In this document: positions 1-5,783 of the stretch, in pieces | Numbering within the stretch: position 1 is the stretch's first letter | Layout: each line of letters opens with the position of its first letter | DNA from: Megasphaera elsdenii | GTDB lineage: Bacteria > Bacillota > Negativicutes > Veillonellales > Megasphaeraceae | Reading direction: 5' to 3' | Assembly: GCF_020539865.1 (NCBI RefSeq) | Contig: NZ_JAJBQV010000060.1 | Coordinates: 1 to 5,812, forward strand | Length of the DNA stretch: 5,812 bases | Notes under the pieces: model-generated | What the model saw: the letters and a program-made list of their open reading frames with translations, nothing else | Database searches by the model: none | Told to the model about the DNA's origin: nothing | Position numbers and translations under genes: made by a program

Positions 1-88
1 GGTTGTTGCTGTATTGGCACATCTCCCGTAGCATTGCATATTCTTCTTTGGAAAGATTTCTGATGACATTTGATTGAGTAAGATACAT
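1..88 (-). CDS. TnpB-like IS200/IS605-family protein, N-terminal fragment (cut by window edge)
   Basis: The first 29 codons of a minus-strand gene run off the left edge. The start at 88 is fixed by a near-perfect Shine-Dalgarno, AAAGGAGGTG at 93-102, four bases before the ATG. The protein begins MYLTQSNVIRNLSKEEY and goes on through a Leu-Arg-Glu-Met-Cys stretch. This opening resembles the N-terminus of OrfB/TnpB proteins of IS200/IS605 and IS1341-type elements, which typically begin with a short strand, then a helix containing 'L(R)ELC' followed by a Lys/Asn-rich 'NLYN' segment. TnpB is an RNA-guided DNA endonuclease whose guide RNA overlaps the 3' end of its gene and the element's right end; both would lie outside this window. 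The RuvC catalytic residues cannot be seen, so whether it is active is unknown. The family call rests on about 29 residues recalled by pattern. The long hairpin upstream supports it. Confidence 0.62.
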   Translation of the reverse strand, partial: MYLTQSNVIRNLSKEEYAMLREMCQYSNN

Positions 89-92
89 ATTT

Positions 93-145
93 TCACCTCC
101 TTTTTATTATATGATTATTGTATGGCAAATAGTGATGGTTTCCAA
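93..145 (-). promoter_or_regulatory. Candidate promoter and strong ribosome binding site of the tnpB-like gene
   Basis: On the minus strand TTGGAA (140-145) and TACAAT (117-122) are separated by 17 bases, giving a plausible sigma-70-type promoter with a start near 110. A second, perfect TATAAT lies at 106-111, but it has no -35 partner at the right distance. A start point from it would fall inside or next to the Shine-Dalgarno (93-102), so I favour the upstream pair. The ribosome binding site itself is unusually complete. Confidence 0.4.
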
Positions 146-187
146 GATGAGTTACAGCGTTTTTGTGCTTTTTACGGGCATTGAACT

Positions 188-250
188 CGCTCAAGCACCG
201 CCATTCATCCCCCACCTAAGAGGTGAGAGTCTTCTGGCGGGGCTTAAGCG
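188..250. repeat. Long imperfect hairpin, probable end structure of an IS200/IS605-type element
   Basis: CGCTCAAGCACCGCCA (188-203) pairs with TGGCGGGGCTTAAGCG (235-250) at 14 of 16 positions. The mismatches are 192/246 and 197/241. Inside it a second short stem, CACCT (213-217) with AGGTG (221-225), closes a three-base AAG loop. The two stems are separated by an asymmetric internal loop. There is no U-run after either arm, so this is not an intrinsic terminator. Subterminal imperfect hairpins recognised as single strands by Y1 transposases are a hallmark of IS200/IS605 elements, and this one sits directly upstream of a tnpB-like start. It could be this element's left end or a leftover right end of a neighbouring copy. 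The exact element boundary cannot be fixed from one copy. Confidence 0.55.
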
Positions 251-286
251 ATAAATACAAGCGCATTTACGACAATATGGTCCCCC

Positions 287-1048
287 TTATCGCCGCATCA
301 TATCGCCTGCTGTGACGTCAGGATGATGATATTGGTCTTCTGAAAGAATCTGTTTTCCATGGACGGTGACCGCCTGCTGGGGACACCAGTGGACACAGGC
401 CAGGCAATGGCTGCAATGAGAACCTATAATTGCCTGCTTAGCTGTACAAATAATATTACTGACTGGACAGATACGGGCACAAAGGCCGCAGGCAACACAG
501 CGTCTCCCATCGACAGACGGCGTCAGCCAGCGTTCTCCGGCATGGCGGATCGGCCCCAGATTCATGAGCCACGCCGACAGCGACGAATGGATGGCCGTCA
601 CATCCTGAACCTGCCTGTGTATCTTATCTGCCGCATTCAGGATCAGCTCATCAGCATGGTCCAGACGGTTTACATTATAGCGGATGTGGCGCCGCGAGGC
701 GACGGTACTATTGGCAATCATCGGCAGGACAGCTCCATAAGACAAGGCACAATGCTGATGCCGCAGGAGATGATTCATCGTCTTAAGCGCCCGGCCAGCC
801 GTACTGCCACAAGTGGCAATACCGTAAAAATAGGTTGATTTTTGGAATCGGACCTGTCTGACAAAATCCAGTACGGGTTGGGGAAGATCCCCGAAATAGA
901 CGGGAAAGACAAAGCCAATGATGCGATCCTGGATGCGCCGGCACCGTTCATGGATTGCCGAAATCGGCACGGCCGTATCGCCAGTCAGTTCAGCTAGTTT
1001 CTTGGCCACATATAATGAATTTCCCGTTCCTGAAAAGTAAAGAATCAT
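287..1048 (-). CDS. EFR1-type flavodoxin/ferredoxin fusion protein (2x[4Fe-4S])
   Basis: This 253-residue protein joins a flavodoxin-like domain to a bacterial ferredoxin domain. The N-terminus has the FMN phosphate-binding loop YFSGTGNS (residues 4-11) and a typical flavodoxin strand followed by PVYFGDLPQP (49-58). Two clusters of the form CxxCxxCxxxCP lie at Cys184/187/190/194 and Cys212/215/218/222, each expected to hold a [4Fe-4S] centre. The C-terminal YHHPDVT-DMM tail is common in the EFR1 group, so the protein appears full length. It has no signal peptide and is probably a cytoplasmic electron carrier or oxidoreductase; its partner is unknown. An ATG at 1174 is in frame, but I chose 1048. 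GAGGTGA lies seven bases before that ATG, the flavodoxin fold begins right there, and the longer form would overlap radC and swallow the promoter. It is probably transcribed separately from radC. No terminator is visible after the stop, and the mobile-element hairpin begins within 40 bases. Confidence 0.88.
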   Translation of the reverse strand: MILYFSGTGNSLYVAKKLAELTGDTAVPISAIHERCRRIQDRIIGFVFPVYFGDLPQPVLDFVRQVRFQKSTYFYGIATCGSTAGRALKTMNHLLRHQHCALSYGAVLPMIANSTVASRRHIRYNVNRLDHADELILNAADKIHRQVQDVTAIHSSLSAWLMNLGPIRHAGERWLTPSVDGRRCVACGLCARICPVSNIICTAKQAIIGSHCSHCLACVHWCPQQAVTVHGKQILSEDQYHHPDVTAGDMMRR

Positions 1049-1109
1049 AAGGCTCACCTCAGAGACCGCACTGCCCGTTTCCGCGGCAGGCGGACGGTAT
1101 TTTACATTC

Positions 1110-1139
1110 ATTATATCATGAAACGCTGTCATTTGTCTT
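1110..1139 (-). promoter_or_regulatory. Extended -10 promoter for the EFR1-type gene
   Basis: On the minus strand a perfect extended -10, TGATATAAT (1110-1118), lies 18 bases after AAGACA (1134-1139, four of six matches to TTGACA). The predicted start is near 1103, giving a leader of about 55 bases before the ATG at 1048. The promoter sits in the 104-base gap after the radC stop, so the EFR1-type gene can be expressed apart from the cluster upstream. Confidence 0.65.
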
Positions 1140-1153
1140 AATACATTTGTCTT
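1130..1153. repeat. Pair of 10-bp direct repeats overlapping the -35 region
   Basis: CATTTGTCTT occurs at 1130-1139 and again at 1144-1153 (AAGACAAATG when read with the downstream gene), with starts 14 bases apart. The first copy contains the -35 hexamer of the EFR1-type promoter; the second touches the last base of the radC stop codon. Tandem half-sites at this place are a common layout for a regulator binding site, but no known operator is recognised and chance cannot be excluded. Confidence 0.4.
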
Positions 1154-1842
1154 TACACGTAACCGCGCTCGCAAAGGCTGACGAAAGTCCCGTCGCCGAT
1201 GATGATATGGTCGAGGACGGGGATTTCCATGATCTGGCCGGCATCGGCAATACGCTGGGTCACGACGATGTCTTCGTGGCTCGGCTCCGGGTTGCCTGAC
1301 GGATGGTTATGGACTAGGACGACGGCTGCCGCATTGTAACGCAAGGCATAGCGGAAGACTTCCCGCGACTTGGCCAGACTGGCATTGATCGTGCCGATAG
1401 TCAAAGTCCGATAAGCGATGAGCTGGTTCTTCGTCGATAAATAGACGGCGCCGAACTGTTCTTGCGGCAAAAAGCGCAAATCTTCCATGACATAGTCAGC
1501 AATGGCCCGAGGCGTACTGAAATCAGGCGCTGCTTCTTTGACATGCTGCCGTGAAATACGCCGTCCCAGCTCGACGGCAGCACAGACCGTGACGGCCTTG
1601 TCTGTCCCGATGCCGGGGATCTGGCAGAGATCGCCGACGCTGGTATCGCTGAGATAACAAACATTTTCCCCCGGCAGGGAATGAAGGACTTGTCGCGACA
1701 CATCGAGGACAGATTGTCCCTTGGTACCCGTCCTCAAGAGAATCGCCAGCAAATCCTGGTCGGTCACAGCCGATGGGCCGTGACGGAGGAATTTTTCCCG
1801 CGGTTTCTCACAAACAGCGAGGCTGCGGAAAGAATCGCTCAT
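1153..1842 (-). CDS. radC: RadC family protein (JAB/MPN domain, UPF0758)
   Basis: This 229-residue protein has the standard RadC architecture. A helix-hairpin-helix segment spans about residues 70-95, with core IPGIGTDKA. A JAB1/MPN-type metalloprotease-like domain spans about 105-229. The signature HNHPSG is at 178-183. The full metal site H-x-H-x10-D is intact (His178, His180, Asp191), and the upstream glutamate lies in SREVF (Glu161). The family was named for DNA repair, but that role has been withdrawn in E. coli and the real function is unsettled; many relatives are linked to mobile DNA. I chose the ATG at 1842 rather than 1875. It forms an ATGA overlap with the maf stop, and the protein then starts at the usual family position (MSDSFRSL). 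The upstream Shine-Dalgarno is weak (AAGG), suggesting translational coupling to maf. It is the last gene of the DUF4321-maf-radC set, and no clear terminator follows. Confidence 0.95.
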   Translation of the reverse strand: MSDSFRSLAVCEKPREKFLRHGPSAVTDQDLLAILLRTGTKGQSVLDVSRQVLHSLPGENVCYLSDTSVGDLCQIPGIGTDKAVTVCAAVELGRRISRQHVKEAAPDFSTPRAIADYVMEDLRFLPQEQFGAVYLSTKNQLIAYRTLTIGTINASLAKSREVFRYALRYNAAAVVLVHNHPSGNPEPSHEDIVVTQRIADAGQIMEIPVLDHIIIGDGTFVSLCERGYV

Positions 1843-2399
1843 ACATGGACCTTGGCCTTGTGGAATAACTTGCATACCTGGGACAAGGGCAGGCCGACGA
1901 CGTTGGTATAGGAACCGTTGATCTTATCGACAAAAGCCGCTGCCCGGCCCTGTATGCCATAGGCACCGGCTTTATCCAGCGGTTCCCCCGATGCGACATA
2001 GGCTTTGATTTCCTTTTCGCTGAGCCGGCGGAACCAGACTTTCGTTTCGACGACCTTCGTGTATTCCTTATGACCATTGATCAAGGCAATGCCCGTATAG
2101 ACGAAGTGCTTCTTTCCGGACAAAGCGCGGAGCATCTCCATGGCAGCCGCTTCATTGCGGGGCTTGCCCAACATTTCCCCATCAATGGCGACAATCGTAT
2201 CGGCGCCGAGGACCCACTGGCCAGGGAATTTTCCGGCTACATCGCGGGCTTTGCCCAGCGCTTGGGCCTGGACGTATTTTTCCGGATCCTTCTTCTTCGG
2301 CGATTCTTCACTGTACGTACTCGGATTGACCATATAGGCGACGCCGATTTGCGTCAACAGTTCGCGGCGGCGAGGCGAACCAGAAGCTAAGATAAGCAT
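1839..2399 (-). CDS. maf: Maf family nucleoside triphosphate pyrophosphatase, YhdE-like (dTTP/UTP type)
   Basis: This 186-residue Maf protein hydrolyses nucleoside triphosphates to monophosphates plus pyrophosphate. In this subgroup the targets are dTTP, UTP and modified pyrimidines, which limits misincorporation; Maf has also been tied to septum formation in Bacillus. The hallmarks are SGSPRRREL at residues 6-14 (nucleotide binding), GADT at 65-68 with the catalytic Asp67, GKPR at 78-81, DKAGAYGIQG at 142-151 and GSYTNVVGLP at 162-171. The Gln in AYGIQG and the overall motif pattern fit YhdE rather than the m7GTP-preferring YceF group; that substrate assignment is by family. The length is normal. 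The start at 2399 has AGGAGGG eight bases upstream. The gene follows the DUF4321 gene by 18 bases, and its stop overlaps the radC start (1839-1842). Confidence 0.95.
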   Translation of the reverse strand: MLILASGSPRRRELLTQIGVAYMVNPSTYSEESPKKKDPEKYVQAQALGKARDVAGKFPGQWVLGADTIVAIDGEMLGKPRNEAAAMEMLRALSGKKHFVYTGIALINGHKEYTKVVETKVWFRRLSEKEIKAYVASGEPLDKAGAYGIQGRAAAFVDKINGSYTNVVGLPLSQVCKLFHKAKVHV

Positions 2400-2417
2400 G
2401 TAATAATCCCTCCTAAA

Positions 2418-2693
2418 TTATTGAAGATGACGAAAGAGGATGGCTGCCAAGATGACGCCGATGATGCTGAGCATATTCGGAGCCAGATGGATGCCAAACT
2501 GCAATTCCATGAGATAGAGATTGAAGTGGATGTTCTGGATATTCAAGATTTCATAATGCTGCGTCAAGGCCGGCAAGATTCCCTTCAGGGCCGGGACCGC
2601 ATACAGAGCTTCCCCGACAATCCCGCCGAGGATACCGCCGACAATGAGAAAGATAAAAAAGAACAGCACGCTGTGTGAACCAGGTGTTTTCAT
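2418..2693 (-). CDS. DUF4321 family small membrane protein
   Basis: A 91-residue protein with two hydrophobic helices. The first spans about residues 8-29 and is rich in Phe, Ile and Gly (FFFIFLIVGGILGGIVG). The second spans about 72-89 (MLSIIGVILAAILF). The roughly 40-residue stretch between them is amphipathic. Size, two-helix layout and the Gly-rich first helix match DUF4321, a family of unknown function found in Firmicutes and often placed next to maf and radC, as here. The start at 2693 is supported by GGAGGT five bases upstream. It leads a tight set with maf and radC. No good promoter is visible directly in front of it, so expression may depend on read-through from glnS. The genomic link to cell-shape and division genes in other species hints at an envelope role, but nothing in this sequence shows one. 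Confidence 0.85.
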   Translation of the reverse strand: MKTPGSHSVLFFFIFLIVGGILGGIVGEALYAVPALKGILPALTQHYEILNIQNIHFNLYLMELQFGIHLAPNMLSIIGVILAAILFRHLQ

Positions 2694-2723
2694 GGACTAC
2701 CTCCATTATACACGAAAGATACG

Positions 2724-2782
2724 AAAGGGCCGCCCTTTCTCATGAAATTCTAATCCATTCTGAGAAAGGCAGCCCCTTTTTT
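2724..2782. terminator. Hairpin at the glnS 3' end, possibly bidirectional terminator
   Basis: The core arms 2727-2742 and 2761-2775 form about 15 pairs with one bulged base (2733) and one G-U pair on the minus strand; the loop is 18 bases. A six-T run (2777-2782) follows on the plus strand and an A-run precedes the hairpin on the minus strand. On the minus strand, the sense of glnS, only TTT follows the stem before the sequence becomes mixed. Termination of glnS transcripts may therefore be partial, letting RNA polymerase continue into DUF4321-maf-radC. The U-run geometry is better for stopping plus-strand antisense transcription before it enters glnS. Confidence 0.7.
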
Positions 2783-2793
2783 AATAAATGACC

Positions 2794-4485
2794 TTATTTA
2801 TTTTTCTTTTTCTGCATCTTAGCCCAAGTATCACGAAGGCCGACGATGCGGTTGACGACCAGGTGGTCTGCCGTCGTATCGGGATCAATGACGAAATACC
2901 CTTGGCGCAGGAACTGGAACTTATCGCCTACATGGTAAGAAGCCAAAGCCTTTTCAGCCTTGCTGTGGTATACATCGAGGCTGTGGGGATTGATCTGGTC
3001 GAGGAAATCCTTACTTTCCCCTTCTTCCTCGCTGCCATCGTCCTTCAAGAGATAGTCATAGACGCGGGTTTCGACATCGACAGCATCTTCCGCGTTAACC
3101 CAGTGCAAGGTCCCTTTGACCTTGCGATTGGCGTTGGCGCCGCTGCCGCTCTTGCTTTCCGGATCGTACGTGCAGTGCAGTTCGACGATGTTACCATCTT
3201 CATCTTTAATGACTTCTTCACACTTAATGATGTATGCATATTTAAGGCGGACTTCCTTCCCCGGAGCCAGGCGGAAGAATTTCTTAACCGGTTCTTCCAT
3301 GAAGTCATTGCGTTCAATATAGAGGTTCTTGCTGAACGTCATTTCGCGAGTTCCCATAGCTTCATTTTCCTGGTTGTTGTCAGCCATCATCGTTTCCGTC
3401 TTGCCGTCAGGATAGTTGGTGATGACGACCTTGATCGGGTCGATGACCGTCATCAAGCGCGGTGCTTTCATCTTCAAGTCTTCACGGATGCAGTATTCCA
3501 AGAGGGAAATATCGACCATGCTATCTGCCTTGGCGACGCCGATGCGTTCGCAGAAGTCGCGGATCGATTCCGGCGTATAACCGCGGCGGCGGATACCGGA
3601 AATCGTCGGCATACGGGGATCATCCCAGCCGCTGACGATGCCCTTTTCGACGAGGAGGCGCAGTTTGCGCTTGCTCGTAATCATATTGGTAACATTCAAG
3701 CGGGCGAATTCAATCTGCCGCGGTTTCTGGCCTTCCGGATCGTCCCAATCTTCGAGGACCCAGTTGTACAGCGGACGATGGGCTTCAAATTCCAACGTGC
3801 AAATAGAATGGGTAATGCGTTCGATGGCGTCCGATACGGGATGAGCAAAGTCGTACATCGGATAGATACACCATTTGTCGCCGGTCCGGTGATGCGGAGC
3901 ATGGACGATACGGTAAAGGACGGGATCGCGCATGTTGAGGTTCGGGTTGGCCATATCGATTTTGGCGCGCAAAACCTTTTCACCATCAGCGAACTTGCCG
4001 TTTTTCATATCTTCAAAGAGCTGGAGATTTTCTTCGACACTGCGGTTACGATACGGACTTTCCTTCCCTGGCGTATTGAACGTGCCGCGGTATTCACGGA
4101 TTTCGTCACTCGACAAATCGTCGACATAGGCCTTGCCCAGGCGGATCAGCTTCTTAGCGTACTCATAGAGCTTATCGAAATGGTCCGACGCATAGAACAT
4201 GCGGTCGTCCCAGTCAAAGCCGAGCCATTTGACATCGCGTTTAATCGATTCTACATATTCCGTATTTTCTTTCGACGGATTGGTGTCGTCAAAGCGGAGA
4301 TTCGTTATGCCGCCATATTTCTTGGCAATGCCGAAATTCAGGCAAATCGACTTAGCGTGGCCGATGTGGAGATAGCCATTCGGTTCCGGCGGAAAACGGG
4401 TGTGGACCCGCTTGCCATATGTATTCTTCTCGTTGTCTTCATCGATAATAGTTTCAATAAAATTTTTGGTCGTTTCGTTATCCAT
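2794..4485 (-). CDS. glnS: Glutaminyl-tRNA synthetase
   Basis: This 563-residue class I enzyme joins glutamine to tRNA-Gln with ATP in the cytoplasm. Close to the E. coli enzyme in length, it shows the GlnRS form of the HIGH region, [16 protein letters not shown] (residues 31-46), then RFDDTNP (64-70). WDDPRMPT lies at 287-294. The KMSKS-equivalent loop reads MITSKRKL (268-275), with Thr where the E. coli enzyme has Met. The region after about residue 340 corresponds to the two beta-barrel anticodon-binding domains. The [14 protein letters not shown] form, rather than the glutamyl one, argues against a GluRS. Most Firmicutes make Gln-tRNA by amidating Glu-tRNA with GatCAB, so a true GlnRS is lineage-restricted and consistent with old horizontal acquisition. 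The start at 4485 has an AAGGGAGAT ribosome site about seven bases upstream. The gene has its own promoter (4531-4560). Confidence 0.97.
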   Translation of the reverse strand: MDNETTKNFIETIIDEDNEKNTYGKRVHTRFPPEPNGYLHIGHAKSICLNFGIAKKYGGITNLRFDDTNPSKENTEYVESIKRDVKWLGFDWDDRMFYASDHFDKLYEYAKKLIRLGKAYVDDLSSDEIREYRGTFNTPGKESPYRNRSVEENLQLFEDMKNGKFADGEKVLRAKIDMANPNLNMRDPVLYRIVHAPHHRTGDKWCIYPMYDFAHPVSDAIERITHSICTLEFEAHRPLYNWVLEDWDDPEGQKPRQIEFARLNVTNMITSKRKLRLLVEKGIVSGWDDPRMPTISGIRRRGYTPESIRDFCERIGVAKADSMVDISLLEYCIREDLKMKAPRLMTVIDPIKVVITNYPDGKTETMMADNNQENEAMGTREMTFSKNLYIERNDFMEEPVKKFFRLAPGKEVRLKYAYIIKCEEVIKDEDGNIVELHCTYDPESKSGSGANANRKVKGTLHWVNAEDAVDVETRVYDYLLKDDGSEEEGESKDFLDQINPHSLDVYHSKAEKALASYHVGDKFQFLRQGYFVIDPDTTADHLVVNRIVGLRDTWAKMQKKKNK

Positions 4486-4530
4486 CGATGTATCTCCCTT
4501 TCATATATGTATAAATGCCTTCAATATCAC

Positions 4531-4560
4531 ATTATACATTGATTTGTTCCTACTTTGCAA
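4531..4560 (-). promoter_or_regulatory. Promoter of glnS
   Basis: On the minus strand a perfect TATAAT (4531-4536) lies 18 bases after TTGCAA (4555-4560, four of six to TTGACA). The predicted start near 4524 gives a leader of about 40 bases, too short for a T-box, and I see no other riboswitch-like structure in it. Confidence 0.65.
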
Positions 4561-4628
4561 CCATTTCATACGGATTTAGGGAAAAAGTGATGTCCACTCG
4601 CAATGGAATATACGGCTAAAATTGCAAC

Positions 4629-4674
4629 GAGTAATGGTATCTCTCCCTCGGACTTCCCACGGGAAGCCCCTACA
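4629..4674 (+). repeat. Possible relic of an IS200/IS605-type right end (guide-RNA scaffold-like)
   Basis: The segment contains a CTTCC/GGAAG stem (4653-4657 with 4662-4666) around a CACG loop, followed by CCCCTACA. The string CTTCCCACGGGAAGCCCC resembles the 3' ends of tnpB genes and the overlapping guide-RNA scaffold in many Firmicute IS605-type elements, where a further short hairpin and the element end usually follow. Here that following hairpin is absent, and unrelated-looking sequence begins at about 4675. A 34-codon open frame (4603-4707) crosses it and reads SPSDFPREAPT, but it lacks a ribosome site and is more likely a remnant than a gene. The recognition is from memory of the motif, without alignment. 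Confidence 0.35.
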
Positions 4675-4793
4675 ATTTGGCCACAGGGCATGTGTTTTTA
4701 CAAGTAGCGAACATCCCCTACGCATATGGCCGTTGGCTTTTTTGCGGCCTGCGACTGGCTGCCTGGCGGACTGCGTTTATTTCACAAAGAGGA

Positions 4794-4822
4794 TAGTCAT
4801 CCTTCAGTGGTCATGCTATAAT
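4794..4822 (+). promoter_or_regulatory. Extended -10 promoter of the FAH-family gene
   Basis: TGCTATAAT (4814-4822) is a perfect extended -10. TAGTCA (4794-4799, four of six to TTGACA) stands 17 bases before the TATAAT hexamer. The predicted start near 4829 leaves a short leader of about 25 bases containing AAAGGAG (4837-4843), ten bases before the ATG at 4854. Confidence 0.65.
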
Positions 4823-4853
4823 AAGTTATCATGAGTAAAGGAGTCGAATTTTT

Positions 4854-5756
4854 ATGATGATAAAAAAACTTGTCACTTTTGAAGACCTCGGTTTTGTTCA
4901 ATGGGGCGTCCTGAATGAAACGGAAGATGGCGTATACGGTGCCATCGCTTTGGAAGAAGCCTTTTTCACGCCCCTTCCGGAAACAATGCTGGAATTCATC
5001 CGTCAAGGCAATGATGGCCTGCTAGCCCTGGCCGACGCGCTGGAACAGAATGAAAAGACCGGTGCTGTCAAAGCAAAGCCGCTGGACACGGTACGCATCA
5101 TGGCGCCCATTCCCCATATGGAACGGAATATCTTCTGCATCGGCAAGAATTATACAGAACACATCGCTGAGTTCGATAAGACAGCTATGCCCAAACCGCC
5201 GAAATATCCGGTCATCTTCACCAAGGCCACGTCGTCAGTCATCGGTCCAGATGATCTCATCGACCCCCATACGAACGTCACGTCTCAAGTCGACTATGAA
5301 GGCGAACTGGCCGTCATCATCGGCAAAGAAGGTTCAGATATCACGGTTGGCGAAGCCATGGATCACGTCTACGGTTTTACTATCCTCAACGACGTCACAG
5401 CACGAGACCTGCAGGCCAACCACGTTCAGTGGTTCCACGGCAAGAGTTTGGATACCTTCTGCCCTATCGGCCCGTATATCCTCTTGCGCGATGCCGCTCC
5501 CGACACGTTTGACATCGTCACGAAAGTCAACAATGAAGTCCGCCAGGACGGCTCGACAGGGGAATTCATCTTTACCATTCCCGAATTGATTCACACCATC
5601 TCCCAGGGTACGACCCTCTTCCCAGGCGATATCATCGCTACCGGCACGCCCAGCGGCGTCGGCGTCGGCTTCAATCCGCCTCGCTTCCTCCACTCTGGCG
5701 ATACCGTAGAAATCACCATCCCCGCCATCGGGACGTTGAAGAATAAAGTGAAATAA
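4854..5756 (+). CDS. Fumarylacetoacetate hydrolase (FAH) family protein
   Basis: This 300-residue protein has an FAH-family catalytic core from about residue 90 to the C-terminus, preceded by a smaller N-terminal domain. The divalent-metal ligands are visible: Glu149 and Glu151 in DYEGELAVIIG, and Asp180 in NDVTARDLQ. Other family marks are IGKNYTEH (96-103), the GKSLDTFCPIGP segment (196-207) with Lys197, and GDIIATGTPSGVG (258-270) near the end. The family cleaves or isomerises beta-diketo and 2-oxo acids: fumarylpyruvate or acylpyruvate hydrolase, oxaloacetate tautomerase or decarboxylase, and homoprotocatechuate-pathway isomerase. No aromatic-degradation genes lie nearby, so the substrate cannot be named; a housekeeping acylpyruvase or oxaloacetate tautomerase role is a reasonable guess for a single gene in an anaerobe. 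ATG 4854 is favoured over 4857 by the ten-base spacing from AAAGGAG. The gene appears monocistronic. Confidence 0.92.
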   Translation: MMIKKLVTFEDLGFVQWGVLNETEDGVYGAIALEEAFFTPLPETMLEFIRQGNDGLLALADALEQNEKTGAVKAKPLDTVRIMAPIPHMERNIFCIGKNYTEHIAEFDKTAMPKPPKYPVIFTKATSSVIGPDDLIDPHTNVTSQVDYEGELAVIIGKEGSDITVGEAMDHVYGFTILNDVTARDLQANHVQWFHGKSLDTFCPIGPYILLRDAAPDTFDIVTKVNNEVRQDGSTGEFIFTIPELIHTISQGTTLFPGDIIATGTPSGVGVGFNPPRFLHSGDTVEITIPAIGTLKNKVK

Positions 5757-5783
5757 AAAAAGGGGCTGTAACAGAATAGCCTC
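5755..5783 (-). terminator. Probable intrinsic terminator of a convergent gene to the right
   Basis: On the minus strand GAGGCT pairs with AGCCCC (5778-5783 with 5762-5767; one G-U pair, ten-base loop) and is followed at once by seven U (5755-5761). It ends at the stop codon of the FAH gene. On the plus strand no U-run follows the stem, so it mainly serves transcripts entering from the right. The plus-strand gene would need this hairpin alone or another signal further on. Confidence 0.5.

Larger units (their letters stand above)
4486..4853. other. Divergent intergenic region between glnS and the FAH-family gene
   Basis: This 368-base stretch holds the glnS promoter at its left side and the promoter of the hydrolase gene at its right end. 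The middle, about 4603-4790, has no convincing gene. It contains a small hairpin within an IS605-like stretch (see the entry at 4629-4674). It also has a GGCCG/CGGCC stem enclosing a T-rich loop, about 4727-4759. The base composition and lack of coding signal suggest decayed or inserted DNA rather than a leader. Confidence 0.5.

Noticed and set aside
359..838. Plus-strand 159-codon frame opposite the EFR1-type gene
   Set aside because: The opposite strand has intact flavodoxin and two [4Fe-4S] motifs, and this frame shows no domain or ribosome site.
1049..1174. A 42-residue N-terminal extension of the EFR1-type protein
   Set aside because: It would overlap radC, cross the promoter and ignore the strong GAGGTGA site in front of the ATG at 1048.
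2705..2710. TATAAT directly before the DUF4321 ribosome site as a promoter
   Set aside because: No -35 at a suitable distance, and transcription from it would begin inside or after the ribosome binding site.
4486..4524. T-box or riboswitch in the glnS leader
   Set aside because: The predicted leader is only about 40 bases and shows no T-box or specifier-loop structure.
2788..4542. A 584-codon open frame on the plus strand antisense to the whole of glnS
   Set aside because: It is an exact shadow of a certain gene. It lacks a ribosome site, matches no family I know, and such antisense frames are common opposite genes with biased codon use.
4622..4834. 70-codon plus-strand frame in the divergent region
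   Set aside because: It has no ribosome site or recognisable domain and runs through the hydrolase promoter, so it is unlikely to be a gene.
4831..4857. Eight-codon leader peptide frame overlapping the FAH start
   Set aside because: Its ATG would lie at the very 5' end of the predicted transcript with no ribosome site, and the sequence is simply the FAH Shine-Dalgarno region.
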